From contig NZ_JALGYW010000006.1 in assembly GCF_023111095.1 (NCBI RefSeq), forward strand, positions 124,001-188,000: a stretch of DNA of 64,000 bases, in the 5' to 3' direction. The position numbers were made by a program, and so were the translations under genes. Source of the stretch: Maribellus sp. YY47 (GTDB taxonomy: Bacteria; Bacteroidota; Bacteroidia; Bacteroidales; Prolixibacteraceae). The notes beneath the pieces were generated by a model, which saw only the letters and a list, made by a program, of their open reading frames with translations, was not told the origin of the DNA and ran no database searches. How positions within the stretch are numbered: the first letter of the stretch is position 1; every line of letters begins with the position of its first letter. Positions 7,235-14,893 of this stretch are shown piece by piece.

Positions 7235-8467
7235 TTAATATGTTTTTGCGGTGATGTAATTTAATTTTGCCAAAGCTGTCTGGTATTGAGTTTCTGCCAT
7301 GGCTTTCATTTTCTCGTATTTCAGTAGTTGCTGTTGCATGCGCAGCACTTCCTCAAAGTCTTTGCCTGAGTTGGAATAGGCGCTGAACAAGAGATTCAGC
7401 GTTTGCCCGGTTTCCAGCATTTGCTGATTGTACAGATTGATCAACTCTTTTTGTTGTTCAATCTGAAACCAGGTCATTTCGTAATCTGAAGTGAGCGAGT
7501 TGATGGTTTCCTTTTTCTGATACGAGTAACTTTCCTGCATCAGTTGTGCTTCTTTTGCAGCAGCATTGTACTTTTTGCGGAAGATTGGAATACTAACCGA
7601 AATCATCGGCATGAGAATGTTTTTACCATTATCCGCCATTTCCATATCGGTTCGTTTTCCTACGATGGCATAATCAAGCCCGACTCCCAGTTTGGGAAGT
7701 CCTTCGCGTTCTGCCGCGGTTTCAGAAGCTTCGCTGGCTTTCACTTTTAAATCCAGAGCATTAAGCATCGGATTGTTGGCCAGCAACGAATCTTTTCTGA
7801 AATTTTCGGGAATGGCTTCCATTGCCAGCGAGTCTGTTACGATCACCGTTTCACTTTCGTCCCTGTTCAGCAAATTATTGAAAGCTGTAAGCAGCGGTTT
7901 TTCTTTCTTTTCGAGAATGACGAGGTTGGTTTGGGCATCTTTCAACATGATATCTGCCCGCAACACATCTGTCATTGGCGAAACGCCGTTTTTAAACTTG
8001 GTGTTGGCAATGGTTTTATACGATTGAAGAATGTCGATATTTTCCTGCTCAATCTTTTTCATCCGGTTCAACTCATACAAGGGATAATACGAAGCAGCAA
8101 CATCGAAGTACAAGCGGTTCCGGGCATCCACAAACGACTGGTATTTTGCCTGTGCCATTAGTGAAGCGGCATCCGCTTTGGCTTCCAGCGTACCAAACCA
8201 TGGGAACATCTGGGTAAGTGAGAATTTGGCGCGTTGTGGTCCTACGCGTGTTTCCACCGGCGATACAAAGTAGCCAAACGAAAAGGTGGGATCGGGCAAA
8301 GAGCTTACCTGCGGAACCTTTTGCAGGGCCGCTTCAAAGTCCTTGTATTTGGCTTGCAGCCCGGGGTTATTGGCAGCAGCCATTTCAAGGTAGCTGTTCA
8401 GTGTCTGTGCCTGGACAGCGCCAATCGCTGATGCGAACAGGATTATTAGTGTGATTATCTTCTTCAT
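7235..8467 (-). CDS. cusC: TolC-family outer-membrane channel of the cus-type pump
   Basis: The 410-residue product has a signal peptide (MKKIITLIILFASAIGAVQAQ) and the repeated coiled-coil/beta layout of outer-membrane efflux proteins, including two related halves with ...NNPGLQAKYKDFE... and ...NNPMLNALDLKVKAS... openings. It should form the trimeric exit duct for the CusA-like pump. Its start overlaps the pump's stop by 4 bases (ATGA), and the adaptor follows by 2 bases, so translation is tightly coupled. Confidence 0.9.
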   Translation of the reverse strand: MKKIITLIILFASAIGAVQAQTLNSYLEMAAANNPGLQAKYKDFEAALQKVPQVSSLPDPTFSFGYFVSPVETRVGPQRAKFSLTQMFPWFGTLEAKADAASLMAQAKYQSFVDARNRLYFDVAASYYPLYELNRMKKIEQENIDILQSYKTIANTKFKNGVSPMTDVLRADIMLKDAQTNLVILEKKEKPLLTAFNNLLNRDESETVIVTDSLAMEAIPENFRKDSLLANNPMLNALDLKVKASEASETAAEREGLPKLGVGLDYAIVGKRTDMEMADNGKNILMPMISVSIPIFRKKYNAAAKEAQLMQESYSYQKKETINSLTSDYEMTWFQIEQQKELINLYNQQMLETGQTLNLLFSAYSNSGKDFEEVLRMQQQLLKYEKMKAMAETQYQTALAKLNYITAKTY

Positions 8468-11400
8468 GACTGACTCTTTTTAAGTTTTCGTTCTTCACGA
8501 TAGCTGTACAGCACCGGCACAATGAAATAAGTAATAGCGGCAAAAATCATCCCTCCAAAGGCCGGGATAGCCATCGGAATCATAATGTCGGCACCGCGGC
8601 CTGTTGAAGTTAAAATTGGCAGTAAGGCAATAATTGTCGTGGCAGAAGTCATTACCGCGGGTTTAATCCTTCGTTGCCCGGCCTCCACTACCGCTGCCCT
8701 GATTCCTTTCCTGGTGTCGGGGCGGTTTCTGGTAAAGCTTTGGTCGAGGTAAGTCCCCATCAGCACGCCGTCGTCGGTGGCAATACCAAACAATGCGATA
8801 AATCCCACCCATACGGCCACACTCAGGTTGATGGTGTGCATCTGGAACAATTCGCGCATATTGGTTCCCAGGATGGAGAAATTAACGAACCATTCCTGTC
8901 CATAGAGCCAAAGCATCATAAAACCACCACTGAAGGCCATGGCAATTCCGGTGAATATCATCAGCGAAGTAGTGACTGATTTGAACTGGAAATAGAGAAT
9001 CAGGAAAACGATGGCCAGCACCAGCGGTACGATAATCGACAGCCGTTTTTCGGCGCGTACCTGGTTTTCGTAGCTTCCTGAAAACTTGTAGCTCACACCG
9101 GCCGGAACAGTCAGTTCCCCGGAATCGATTTTTGACTGGATCACATTCTGGGCATCGTTGACCACGGTAACTTCCGAAAAGCCTTCGCTTTTATCAAAAA
9201 GAACATAGCCTACAAGAAAGGTCTCTTCGCTTTTGATGGCTTGCGGCCCGCGCTGGTATTCGAAATTTACCAGCTGACTCAACGGAATTTGTGCACCGGT
9301 TGGCGTTTGCATCAGAATTTTTCCGAGCGCTTCGGGGTCGTCGCGTAACTCGCGTGGGTAGCGTACCCTTACCGGGAAACGTTCGCGTCCTTCCACGGTT
9401 GATGTGATTTTCATGCCACCCACAGCGGTTTCTATCGTTTGCTGCACATCTTCCACATTCAATCCGTAGCGCGAGATTTTATCCCGGTCAATATTGAACA
9501 GAAGATAAGGTTTACCCACAATCCGGTCGGCAAAAACGGCTTGTGCTTTTACCGAGGGAACGGTTTTGAGTATCTCTTCCAGCTTTATCCCAAAGTCTTC
9601 GATGGTTTGCAAATCGGGCCCGTACACTTTAATTCCCATGGGGGCGCGCATCCCGGTTTGCAACATCACCAAACGTGTTTCAATGGGCTGTAGTTTCGGA
9701 GCCGAGGTAACGCCCGGAATTTTGGAAACACGTACTATCTCGTCCCAAATATCGTCGGGCGATTGAATGTTTTCACGCCAGTTGCGGAAATAATTTCCAT
9801 GTTCGTCGGGAATTAGATCCTCTTGCAAAATACCCTGTTCCAGTGCTTCCTGGTTCGAAAGTTTGTCTCCGGAAGTCAGGATGAAACGCCCTTCATGGTC
9901 GGTTTTGAAGCGCACGCGGTGCCCGCGTTCATTGAGCATATACTCCGGTTTGTAATTGATCACATTTTCATACATGGAAATGGGAGCCGGGTCAAGTGCC
10001 GATTCCACGCGGCCAAGCTTGCCGACGGTGAGTTCAACTTCGGGGATATTTGAAATGAGCATGTCGAGCTGACCTAAAACTTCACGGTTATAAGCAATGC
10101 CCGAATGTGGCATTGAAGTTGGCATCAGCAGGAAACTTCCTTCACCAAGTGACGGCATAAATTCTTTACCTATTCCCGGAAATTCATGTGTTAAATTGGA
10201 CCAGACACTGGTAGTCCGGATGTTCCATCCAAGTTTGTCAAAACCACGGGCGGCAAATCCAAAAAGATTACTAAAGCCCATCCAGATGGTTACTCCCAGG
10301 ATAATAAGAAAGGTTGGGATGGAAAGAAATGCAACTTTGTGGTCGAGACACCAGCTCAGTATTTTCTTGTAGAAATATTCAAGCAATGAAAAGGCCCCCA
10401 GGATAATGGCCAGCAGTATGGCCACAAACACTACATTCATCACCAGGCTTTTTGTTGGGCCGAGGGGCAGCCAGTACCTTGCCAGAAGCCAGGTTACCCC
10501 GATCAGTACAATAACTATTTCAATATACTCCAGGAGCCAGTTCCCGGCTTTTTGAATGCGATACGACAGGCTCTTGTTTCCCGGCTCCTGTTTTTTGTCG
10601 CTTGCTTGTTCCCGTTTGAATTGTTTGGCTGTTCCTGCTATTCCAAACGCAAGTATCATCATTCCGCCCCAAACATGTCCCATAGTTAGTAGAATTATGC
10701 CAAGCGGGATGAGGATGATGTTCACCCATTTCCGGATAATTTTACTGTTAATGCGCGCTCCAAAGAACCAGTGTGCCAGCGTCGGCATAATAAACAGCGA
10801 AACAATCAGTGCTGCAATCAGTGCAAAGGTTTTGGTAAAGGCCAGCGGTATAAATAGTTTTCCCTCAGCGGCCTGCATGGTAAATACCGGGATAAAACTG
10901 ACAATGGTAGTCGAAACGGCCGTCAGGATAGCAGAACTTACTTCAGTCGAACCGTTGTAGATGGTGGTTATAAGTTTTTGTCCGGGGGGTGCTTCTTTGG
11001 TATGTTTTATTATGTTCTCCGAAAGAATCACCCCGAGATCGACCATGGTCCCGATGGCGATAGCGATACCTGAAAGCGCTACAATGTTGGCATCAACGTT
11101 AAAATAACGCATGGCAATAAACACCATTAAAACGGCTATTGGCAGCAAGCTCGAAATAAGCAGGGATGCCCTGAGGTTGTATACCATAATAATCACCACC
11201 AGGATGACAATCAGCACTTCGAGAGAGAGTGCTTCTTCAAGCGTTCCCAGAGTTTCGTAGATCAAACCCGATCGGTCATAAAAGGGTACAATCGTGAGCT
11301 GGCTTTCCACTCCGTCAGGTAGTACTTTTGATGGTAGACCCGTTGCTATTTCAGTAATTTTTTCTTTTACATTGTTGATGACTTCAAGCGGATTTGCACC

Positions 11401-12327
11401 ATAGCGGGCCACCACCACGCCTCCAACCACTTCGGCGCCGTCTTTATCAAGCGCACCACGCCGGGTAGCCGGGCCAAGACTAACCACTCCAACATCTTTG
11501 ACGCGGATCGGAACGTTATCCTGAACTGCCACCACCGCTTTTTCAATGTCGTCCACATTTTTTACATAGCCTAGTCCGCGAACAAGGTATTCAGCCTGGT
11601 TGATCTCAATGGTTTTGGCTCCCACATCGCGGTTCGATTTTTGCACCGCCTGCATTACCTTGTGCAGCGGAATATTATAGGCTTTCATGGCATCGGGATT
11701 CACATCTATCTGGTATTCCTGTACAAAACCTCCAATCGAAGCTACTTCGGAAACACCTTCTGCCGAATTCAGCGCATACTTTACAAAAAAGTCCTGCACG
11801 GTGCGAATCTCGTGCAAATCCCAGCCTCCGGTAGGATTACCGTTTTTATCCCGGCCTTCAATGGTATACCAGTAAACCTGGCCAAGTGCGGTTGCATCGG
11901 GGCCAAGTGCCGGCTGAACTCCTTCGGGCAACAATCCGGATGGCAGCGAATTCAGCTTTTCGAGTATGCGGGAACGCGACCAGTAAAATTCCACATCTTC
12001 TTTAAAAATGACGTAAATGCTGGAAAATCCGAAAATGGAAGAACTGCGGATCGATTTTACGCCCGGAATGCCTAACAGGTAAGTAGTCATAGGATAGGAT
12101 ATTTGGTCTTCTATATCCTGCGGCGAACGCCCCGGCCATTGTGTAAATACAATTTGCTGGTTCTCGCCAATATCCGGAATCGCGTCGACCGGAACCGGGT
12201 CCTTGGGCAATATTTTAGTGTCCCAGCCAAACGGTGACGTAATAATCCCCCAGCTAACCAGGAGGGTTAAAACCAGCATGGTAACCAGTTTGTTTTCCAG
12301 AAAAAAAAGTATGATTTTATTGAGCAT
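8464..12327 (-). CDS. cusA: CusA-like heavy-metal RND efflux pump, enlarged form
   Basis: The 1287-residue inner-membrane RND pump should export Cu(I)/Ag(I) from the periplasm or cytoplasm using proton flow. The family is usually about 1040 residues. The extra length sits in two inserts: about 525-650, a hydrophobic block with several added membrane segments and a charged loop, and roughly 800-870, a soluble insert in the porter region. The TM4 relay region (GTMVDLGVILSEN) is present. The substrate region reads RLVMLQTGMRAPMGIKV, close to the CusA type rather than the CzcA type; the Met in RLVML corresponds to the first residue of the CusA methionine triad, while the other two positions appear to be Leu and Thr (from memory of the E. 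coli protein). Confidence 0.92.
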   Translation of the reverse strand: MLNKIILFFLENKLVTMLVLTLLVSWGIITSPFGWDTKILPKDPVPVDAIPDIGENQQIVFTQWPGRSPQDIEDQISYPMTTYLLGIPGVKSIRSSSIFGFSSIYVIFKEDVEFYWSRSRILEKLNSLPSGLLPEGVQPALGPDATALGQVYWYTIEGRDKNGNPTGGWDLHEIRTVQDFFVKYALNSAEGVSEVASIGGFVQEYQIDVNPDAMKAYNIPLHKVMQAVQKSNRDVGAKTIEINQAEYLVRGLGYVKNVDDIEKAVVAVQDNVPIRVKDVGVVSLGPATRRGALDKDGAEVVGGVVVARYGANPLEVINNVKEKITEIATGLPSKVLPDGVESQLTIVPFYDRSGLIYETLGTLEEALSLEVLIVILVVIIMVYNLRASLLISSLLPIAVLMVFIAMRYFNVDANIVALSGIAIAIGTMVDLGVILSENIIKHTKEAPPGQKLITTIYNGSTEVSSAILTAVSTTIVSFIPVFTMQAAEGKLFIPLAFTKTFALIAALIVSLFIMPTLAHWFFGARINSKIIRKWVNIILIPLGIILLTMGHVWGGMMILAFGIAGTAKQFKREQASDKKQEPGNKSLSYRIQKAGNWLLEYIEIVIVLIGVTWLLARYWLPLGPTKSLVMNVVFVAILLAIILGAFSLLEYFYKKILSWCLDHKVAFLSIPTFLIILGVTIWMGFSNLFGFAARGFDKLGWNIRTTSVWSNLTHEFPGIGKEFMPSLGEGSFLLMPTSMPHSGIAYNREVLGQLDMLISNIPEVELTVGKLGRVESALDPAPISMYENVINYKPEYMLNERGHRVRFKTDHEGRFILTSGDKLSNQEALEQGILQEDLIPDEHGNYFRNWRENIQSPDDIWDEIVRVSKIPGVTSAPKLQPIETRLVMLQTGMRAPMGIKVYGPDLQTIEDFGIKLEEILKTVPSVKAQAVFADRIVGKPYLLFNIDRDKISRYGLNVEDVQQTIETAVGGMKITSTVEGRERFPVRVRYPRELRDDPEALGKILMQTPTGAQIPLSQLVNFEYQRGPQAIKSEETFLVGYVLFDKSEGFSEVTVVNDAQNVIQSKIDSGELTVPAGVSYKFSGSYENQVRAEKRLSIIVPLVLAIVFLILYFQFKSVTTSLMIFTGIAMAFSGGFMMLWLYGQEWFVNFSILGTNMRELFQMHTINLSVAVWVGFIALFGIATDDGVLMGTYLDQSFTRNRPDTRKGIRAAVVEAGQRRIKPAVMTSATTIIALLPILTSTGRGADIMIPMAIPAFGGMIFAAITYFIVPVLYSYREERKLKKSQS

Positions 12328-12405
12328 ATCTTTTATCTATGAGATTAATACAATAAAGAATCAGGACCTGGTAATTACAAGATCCAATCACTTATCATAA
12401 TAATT

Positions 12406-12780
12406 TCATAAACGATATACTTGTTGTTCTGCAAGCCTTTCCATCACGGTGAGCGGCGGTGGTGAATGATCGGCAAAGGTGTTTTCTTCTTCCTGTTCTG
12501 AAGGAAACAAAGATGCTGCCTGCCAGAGTTGCTGGCTCAGTAAATGAATTTCGGCACTTAACGGAACTGAAAAAACAGCCGGAGTGGAAAAATCATCTTT
12601 TACCTGGTAGAAATGATTTTCGTTGTTGCAGCAGCCGCCGTTATCACAACAGGAAGCTGCTTTATGGAACATCGAAACGGACACTAACTGACCTCTACAA
12701 TAATGTTTCGACACCATTAACCCCACGGTAGATACCAGGAGTAATATGGCAAAAACAATATGTAAGACCTTTTTTATCAT
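12406..12780 (-). CDS. HYC_CC_PP family small protein
   Basis: The 124-residue product has an N-terminal hydrophobic segment and three landmarks in the right order: SKHYC, a double-cysteine cluster (SCCDNGGCC) and HSPPPL. These define the HYC_CC_PP family of Bacteroidota, whose function is unknown. The Cys/His content and the position directly upstream of the CusA-like pump (78 bases) suggest periplasmic handling of copper. That role is inference. Confidence 0.8.
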   Translation of the reverse strand: MIKKVLHIVFAILLLVSTVGLMVSKHYCRGQLVSVSMFHKAASCCDNGGCCNNENHFYQVKDDFSTPAVFSVPLSAEIHLLSQQLWQAASLFPSEQEEENTFADHSPPPLTVMERLAEQQVYRL

Positions 12781-12839
12781 TCTTTTATAAAAACAGTTGT
12801 TCCCCGGTAAATGTTTACTTTGGTTTACGGGCGATGAAG

Positions 12840-13049
12840 TTACAGTTTTTTAGCCTGATAACCAGCATTTTTAAAATCCGAGATCAAAGCGTCGATATCC
12901 GCGCCTTCCGATGAAAGGGTGAGCAGCTTATCCGGATGCTCCAAATCAATCTTGTAGTCAATAATTCCTTTGTCCCTTTTAAGAAGTGGTTCCACCTTCA
13001 TTACGCAATGTTTGCAACTCAAGTTGGTTTTTATCTTTATCAGTTCCAT
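12840..13049 (-). CDS. HMA-domain copper chaperone (CopZ-like)
   Basis: The 69-residue cytoplasmic protein consists of a single HMA domain with the metal motif LSCKHCVMKVEP (CxxC). It should carry Cu(I) to the exporters or to the regulators. The frame is open further upstream, but the ATG at 13049 starts right at the first beta strand (MELIKIKTN) and lies 17 bases after a TACCTTTG box, so the longer start is unlikely. It is the first gene of the cus-type operon. The spacing of 59 bases to the HYC_CC_PP gene contains another AAATG-TTTAC-like sequence (12809-12818). Confidence 0.85.
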   Translation of the reverse strand: MELIKIKTNLSCKHCVMKVEPLLKRDKGIIDYKIDLEHPDKLLTLSSEGADIDALISDFKNAGYQAKKL

Positions 13050-13065
13050 GGTTTTCAATTTTAAA

Positions 13066-13121
13066 CAAAGGTAAGCCGGATGACCCGGTAAGTTTTTATA
13101 CAATTTTTGAAAATGCTTACA
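13066..13121 (-). promoter_or_regulatory. Operator-like element and promoter of the cus-type operon
   Basis: On the minus strand a perfect TAnnTTTG box, TACCTTTG, lies at 13073-13066. At 13121 begins TGTAAGCATTTT, preceded by AAAATAC, which matches the copA-unit element (AAAATAG TGTAAATCATTTT) apart from one missing base. The distance from the first base of TGTAA to the first base of the -7 box is 48 bp in both places. A second TGTA half-site follows 19 bp downstream of the first. No -33 TTTG at a normal distance is seen, which again suggests activator dependence. Confidence 0.6.
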
Positions 13122-13293
13122 GTATTTTGGGCGAAAGTGTGGTTGTGTCCAATGGGCTGAAATGAAGGACTGTATTTGTTGCTGACCCCGAAATTAATTC
13201 TCTTTAACAGTATGTTTTAGCAAATAGAATTTAGTATTTTCGACAACATAACTTGTCATCATTAAATTGGAGTTATTCCTAAAAACCATCCTT

Positions 13294-14103
13294 ATGAAAA
13301 GATTATTCACTTGCATACTTTGTATTCTATTAACGATTGTCGGGATTAATTCCAGCGGTGCCAACGGGAAATCGTCGAAAAAGCATCCGAAAAAATCAGG
13401 TGTTGAATTGTTTAACGGGAAGAACTTAAGCGGCTGGTATACCTTTTTAAAAGACCGGGGTAAAAATAATGATCCGAAACAGGTATTTACGGTTGAAGAT
13501 GGTGTGATTCGGATTTCGGGTGAAGAATGGGGATGTATTACCACCGAGAAGGAGTATGAAAACTACAAGATATTGGTGGAATTCAAATGGGGCGAAACGA
13601 ATCATCCGCCGCGGCAGGAGAAAGCACGCGACAGCGGTTTGCTCGTACATTCTGTTGGAGAAGACGGCGCTTATAGCGGCATTTGGATGCGTTCCATCGA
13701 GTGTCAGATGATTGAAGGCGGAACCGGCGATTTTATTGTTGTCGGCGATGGTTCCGACAATTTCAGCATCACTTCAACGGTTGCAGCGGAAAAACAAGGC
13801 AACTCGTTTGTTTTTAAGCCCGATGGACAAGAAGAAACCATCAACGGAGGCCGCATCAATTGGTTGCAACGTGACCCGGAATGGAAAGATGAACTTAATT
13901 TCCGGGGAAAAAACGATGTGGAAAATCCACGGGGTGAGTGGAACACCATGGAATGTATTGCGGATGGTGACGAATTAACTGTTTTTTTGAATGGAAAACT
14001 GGTGAACCGGGCCACGAATGTAAAACCGTCAAAAGGGAAAATTCAGATTCAATCCGAAAGTGCCGAATTATTTATCCGTAAAGTAGAACTCACACATTTA
14101 TAG
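13294..14103 (+). CDS. DUF1080 (3-keto-disaccharide hydrolase-type) secreted protein
   Basis: The 269-residue product has a signal peptide (MKRLFTCILCILLTIVGINSSGA) and a single DUF1080/PF06439 jelly-roll domain, recognised by LFNGKNLSGWYTF near the start, WGCITTEKEYENYKILVEFKWG, DSGLLVH and the closing GKIQIQSESAELFIRKVEL. Family members act on or bind glycans and include 3-keto-glucoside hydrolases. The preceding in-frame ATG at 13267 would spoil the signal peptide, so the start at 13294 is preferred. The gene interrupts the metal island on the opposite strand and has no obvious link to copper. Confidence 0.88.
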   Translation: MKRLFTCILCILLTIVGINSSGANGKSSKKHPKKSGVELFNGKNLSGWYTFLKDRGKNNDPKQVFTVEDGVIRISGEEWGCITTEKEYENYKILVEFKWGETNHPPRQEKARDSGLLVHSVGEDGAYSGIWMRSIECQMIEGGTGDFIVVGDGSDNFSITSTVAAEKQGNSFVFKPDGQEETINGGRINWLQRDPEWKDELNFRGKNDVENPRGEWNTMECIADGDELTVFLNGKLVNRATNVKPSKGKIQIQSESAELFIRKVELTHL

Positions 14104-14145
14104 TTAATAATATCTGAGTTGAAATCGGTTTCTACGGTGATCAAA

Positions 14146-14721
14146 CTAAACATTCCCAACCTGATCCAATGGATTGCGATTCTTGTCTTTGAGGTTTTTG
14201 TATTGCCCGGGTGTCATTCCCGTTTCTTTTTTGAATTGCGATGACAGATGCGCGGCACTGCTGTAACCTGTTTTAAAGGCAATCTCACTGGATGTAAGTT
14301 CGCCGTACGACAACAACTCTTTTACACGTTCAATCTTCTGAAGAATGGCAAATTTTTCGATGGTGATCCCTTCGGAAGCCGAAAACAGGTGACTGAGAGA
14401 AGAGTAATCGGCCCCGATTTCGCGAACCAGGTATTCCGATAGGTTCAGGTTTTGTACCGGATCTTTTTCCGAATAATGGACCCACTGAACAATGGCCGCT
14501 TTTATCTGCTCAACGGTCTGGCTTTTTTTGTCCTGAAGCAGTTCAAAGCCTTTTGCTGTTAAGGCTTCCGACAGCTGCAACGTTTGAATTTCCGAAGGCG
14601 TCGGGTCGATTTCGACTTCTCCCAGTTTGATCGACAGTACCTTGAACCCTTGTTCTTTCAATACACTCCTGACTGTTTCAATACAGCGCTGACAAACCAT
14701 ATTTTTAATGTGCAGAATCAT
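14146..14721 (-). CDS. HMA-AraC fusion transcriptional regulator (copy 2)
   Basis: The 191-residue product has the same layout as the regulator at 4562-5122. The N-terminal HMA-like module carries NMVCQRC at 7-13, the linker carries the shared SEYLV.E....Y..LS.LFS..EG pattern, and the C-terminal AraC domain has SSEIAFKTGYSSAAHLSSQFKK and TGMTPGQYK. The two proteins are clear paralogues, more alike in the DNA-binding half than in the sensor half. It converges on the DUF1080 gene and lies downstream of the CoA-disulfide reductase gene. The region before its start has a direct repeat ATTCACAA (minus strand, 14806-14799 and 14789-14782, 17 bp apart) that might be an operator. Its target is not known. 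Confidence 0.83.
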   Translation of the reverse strand: MILHIKNMVCQRCIETVRSVLKEQGFKVLSIKLGEVEIDPTPSEIQTLQLSEALTAKGFELLQDKKSQTVEQIKAAIVQWVHYSEKDPVQNLNLSEYLVREIGADYSSLSHLFSASEGITIEKFAILQKIERVKELLSYGELTSSEIAFKTGYSSAAHLSSQFKKETGMTPGQYKNLKDKNRNPLDQVGNV

Positions 14722-14832
14722 TCAATAAAATTGCTATCAAGCATCTAAATTAACAATTCAAATGCGAAATTGATTGAAATGTTGTGAATACGGATTTTTT
14801 GTGAATTAGAGCTTAACAAGATGCTGAAAAAT

Positions 14833-14870
14833 AAAAGAGCCGATCTGTCATCGACGGACCGGCCCTTTTG
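14833..14870 (-). terminator. Terminator after the CoA-disulfide reductase gene
   Basis: An imperfect stem pairs AAAAG/CTTTT, GCCG/CGGC and GTC/GAC and is followed on the minus strand by TTTTATTTTTC. It lies 24 bases after the stop codon at 14894. Confidence 0.7.
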
Positions 14871-14893
14871 AATATGTATGTAATCTAATTGGA

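Noticed and set aside
13294-14103. DUF1080 gene as part of the copper island
   Set aside because: It is on the opposite strand, has no metal-binding motif and belongs to a carbohydrate-related family; its position seems incidental.
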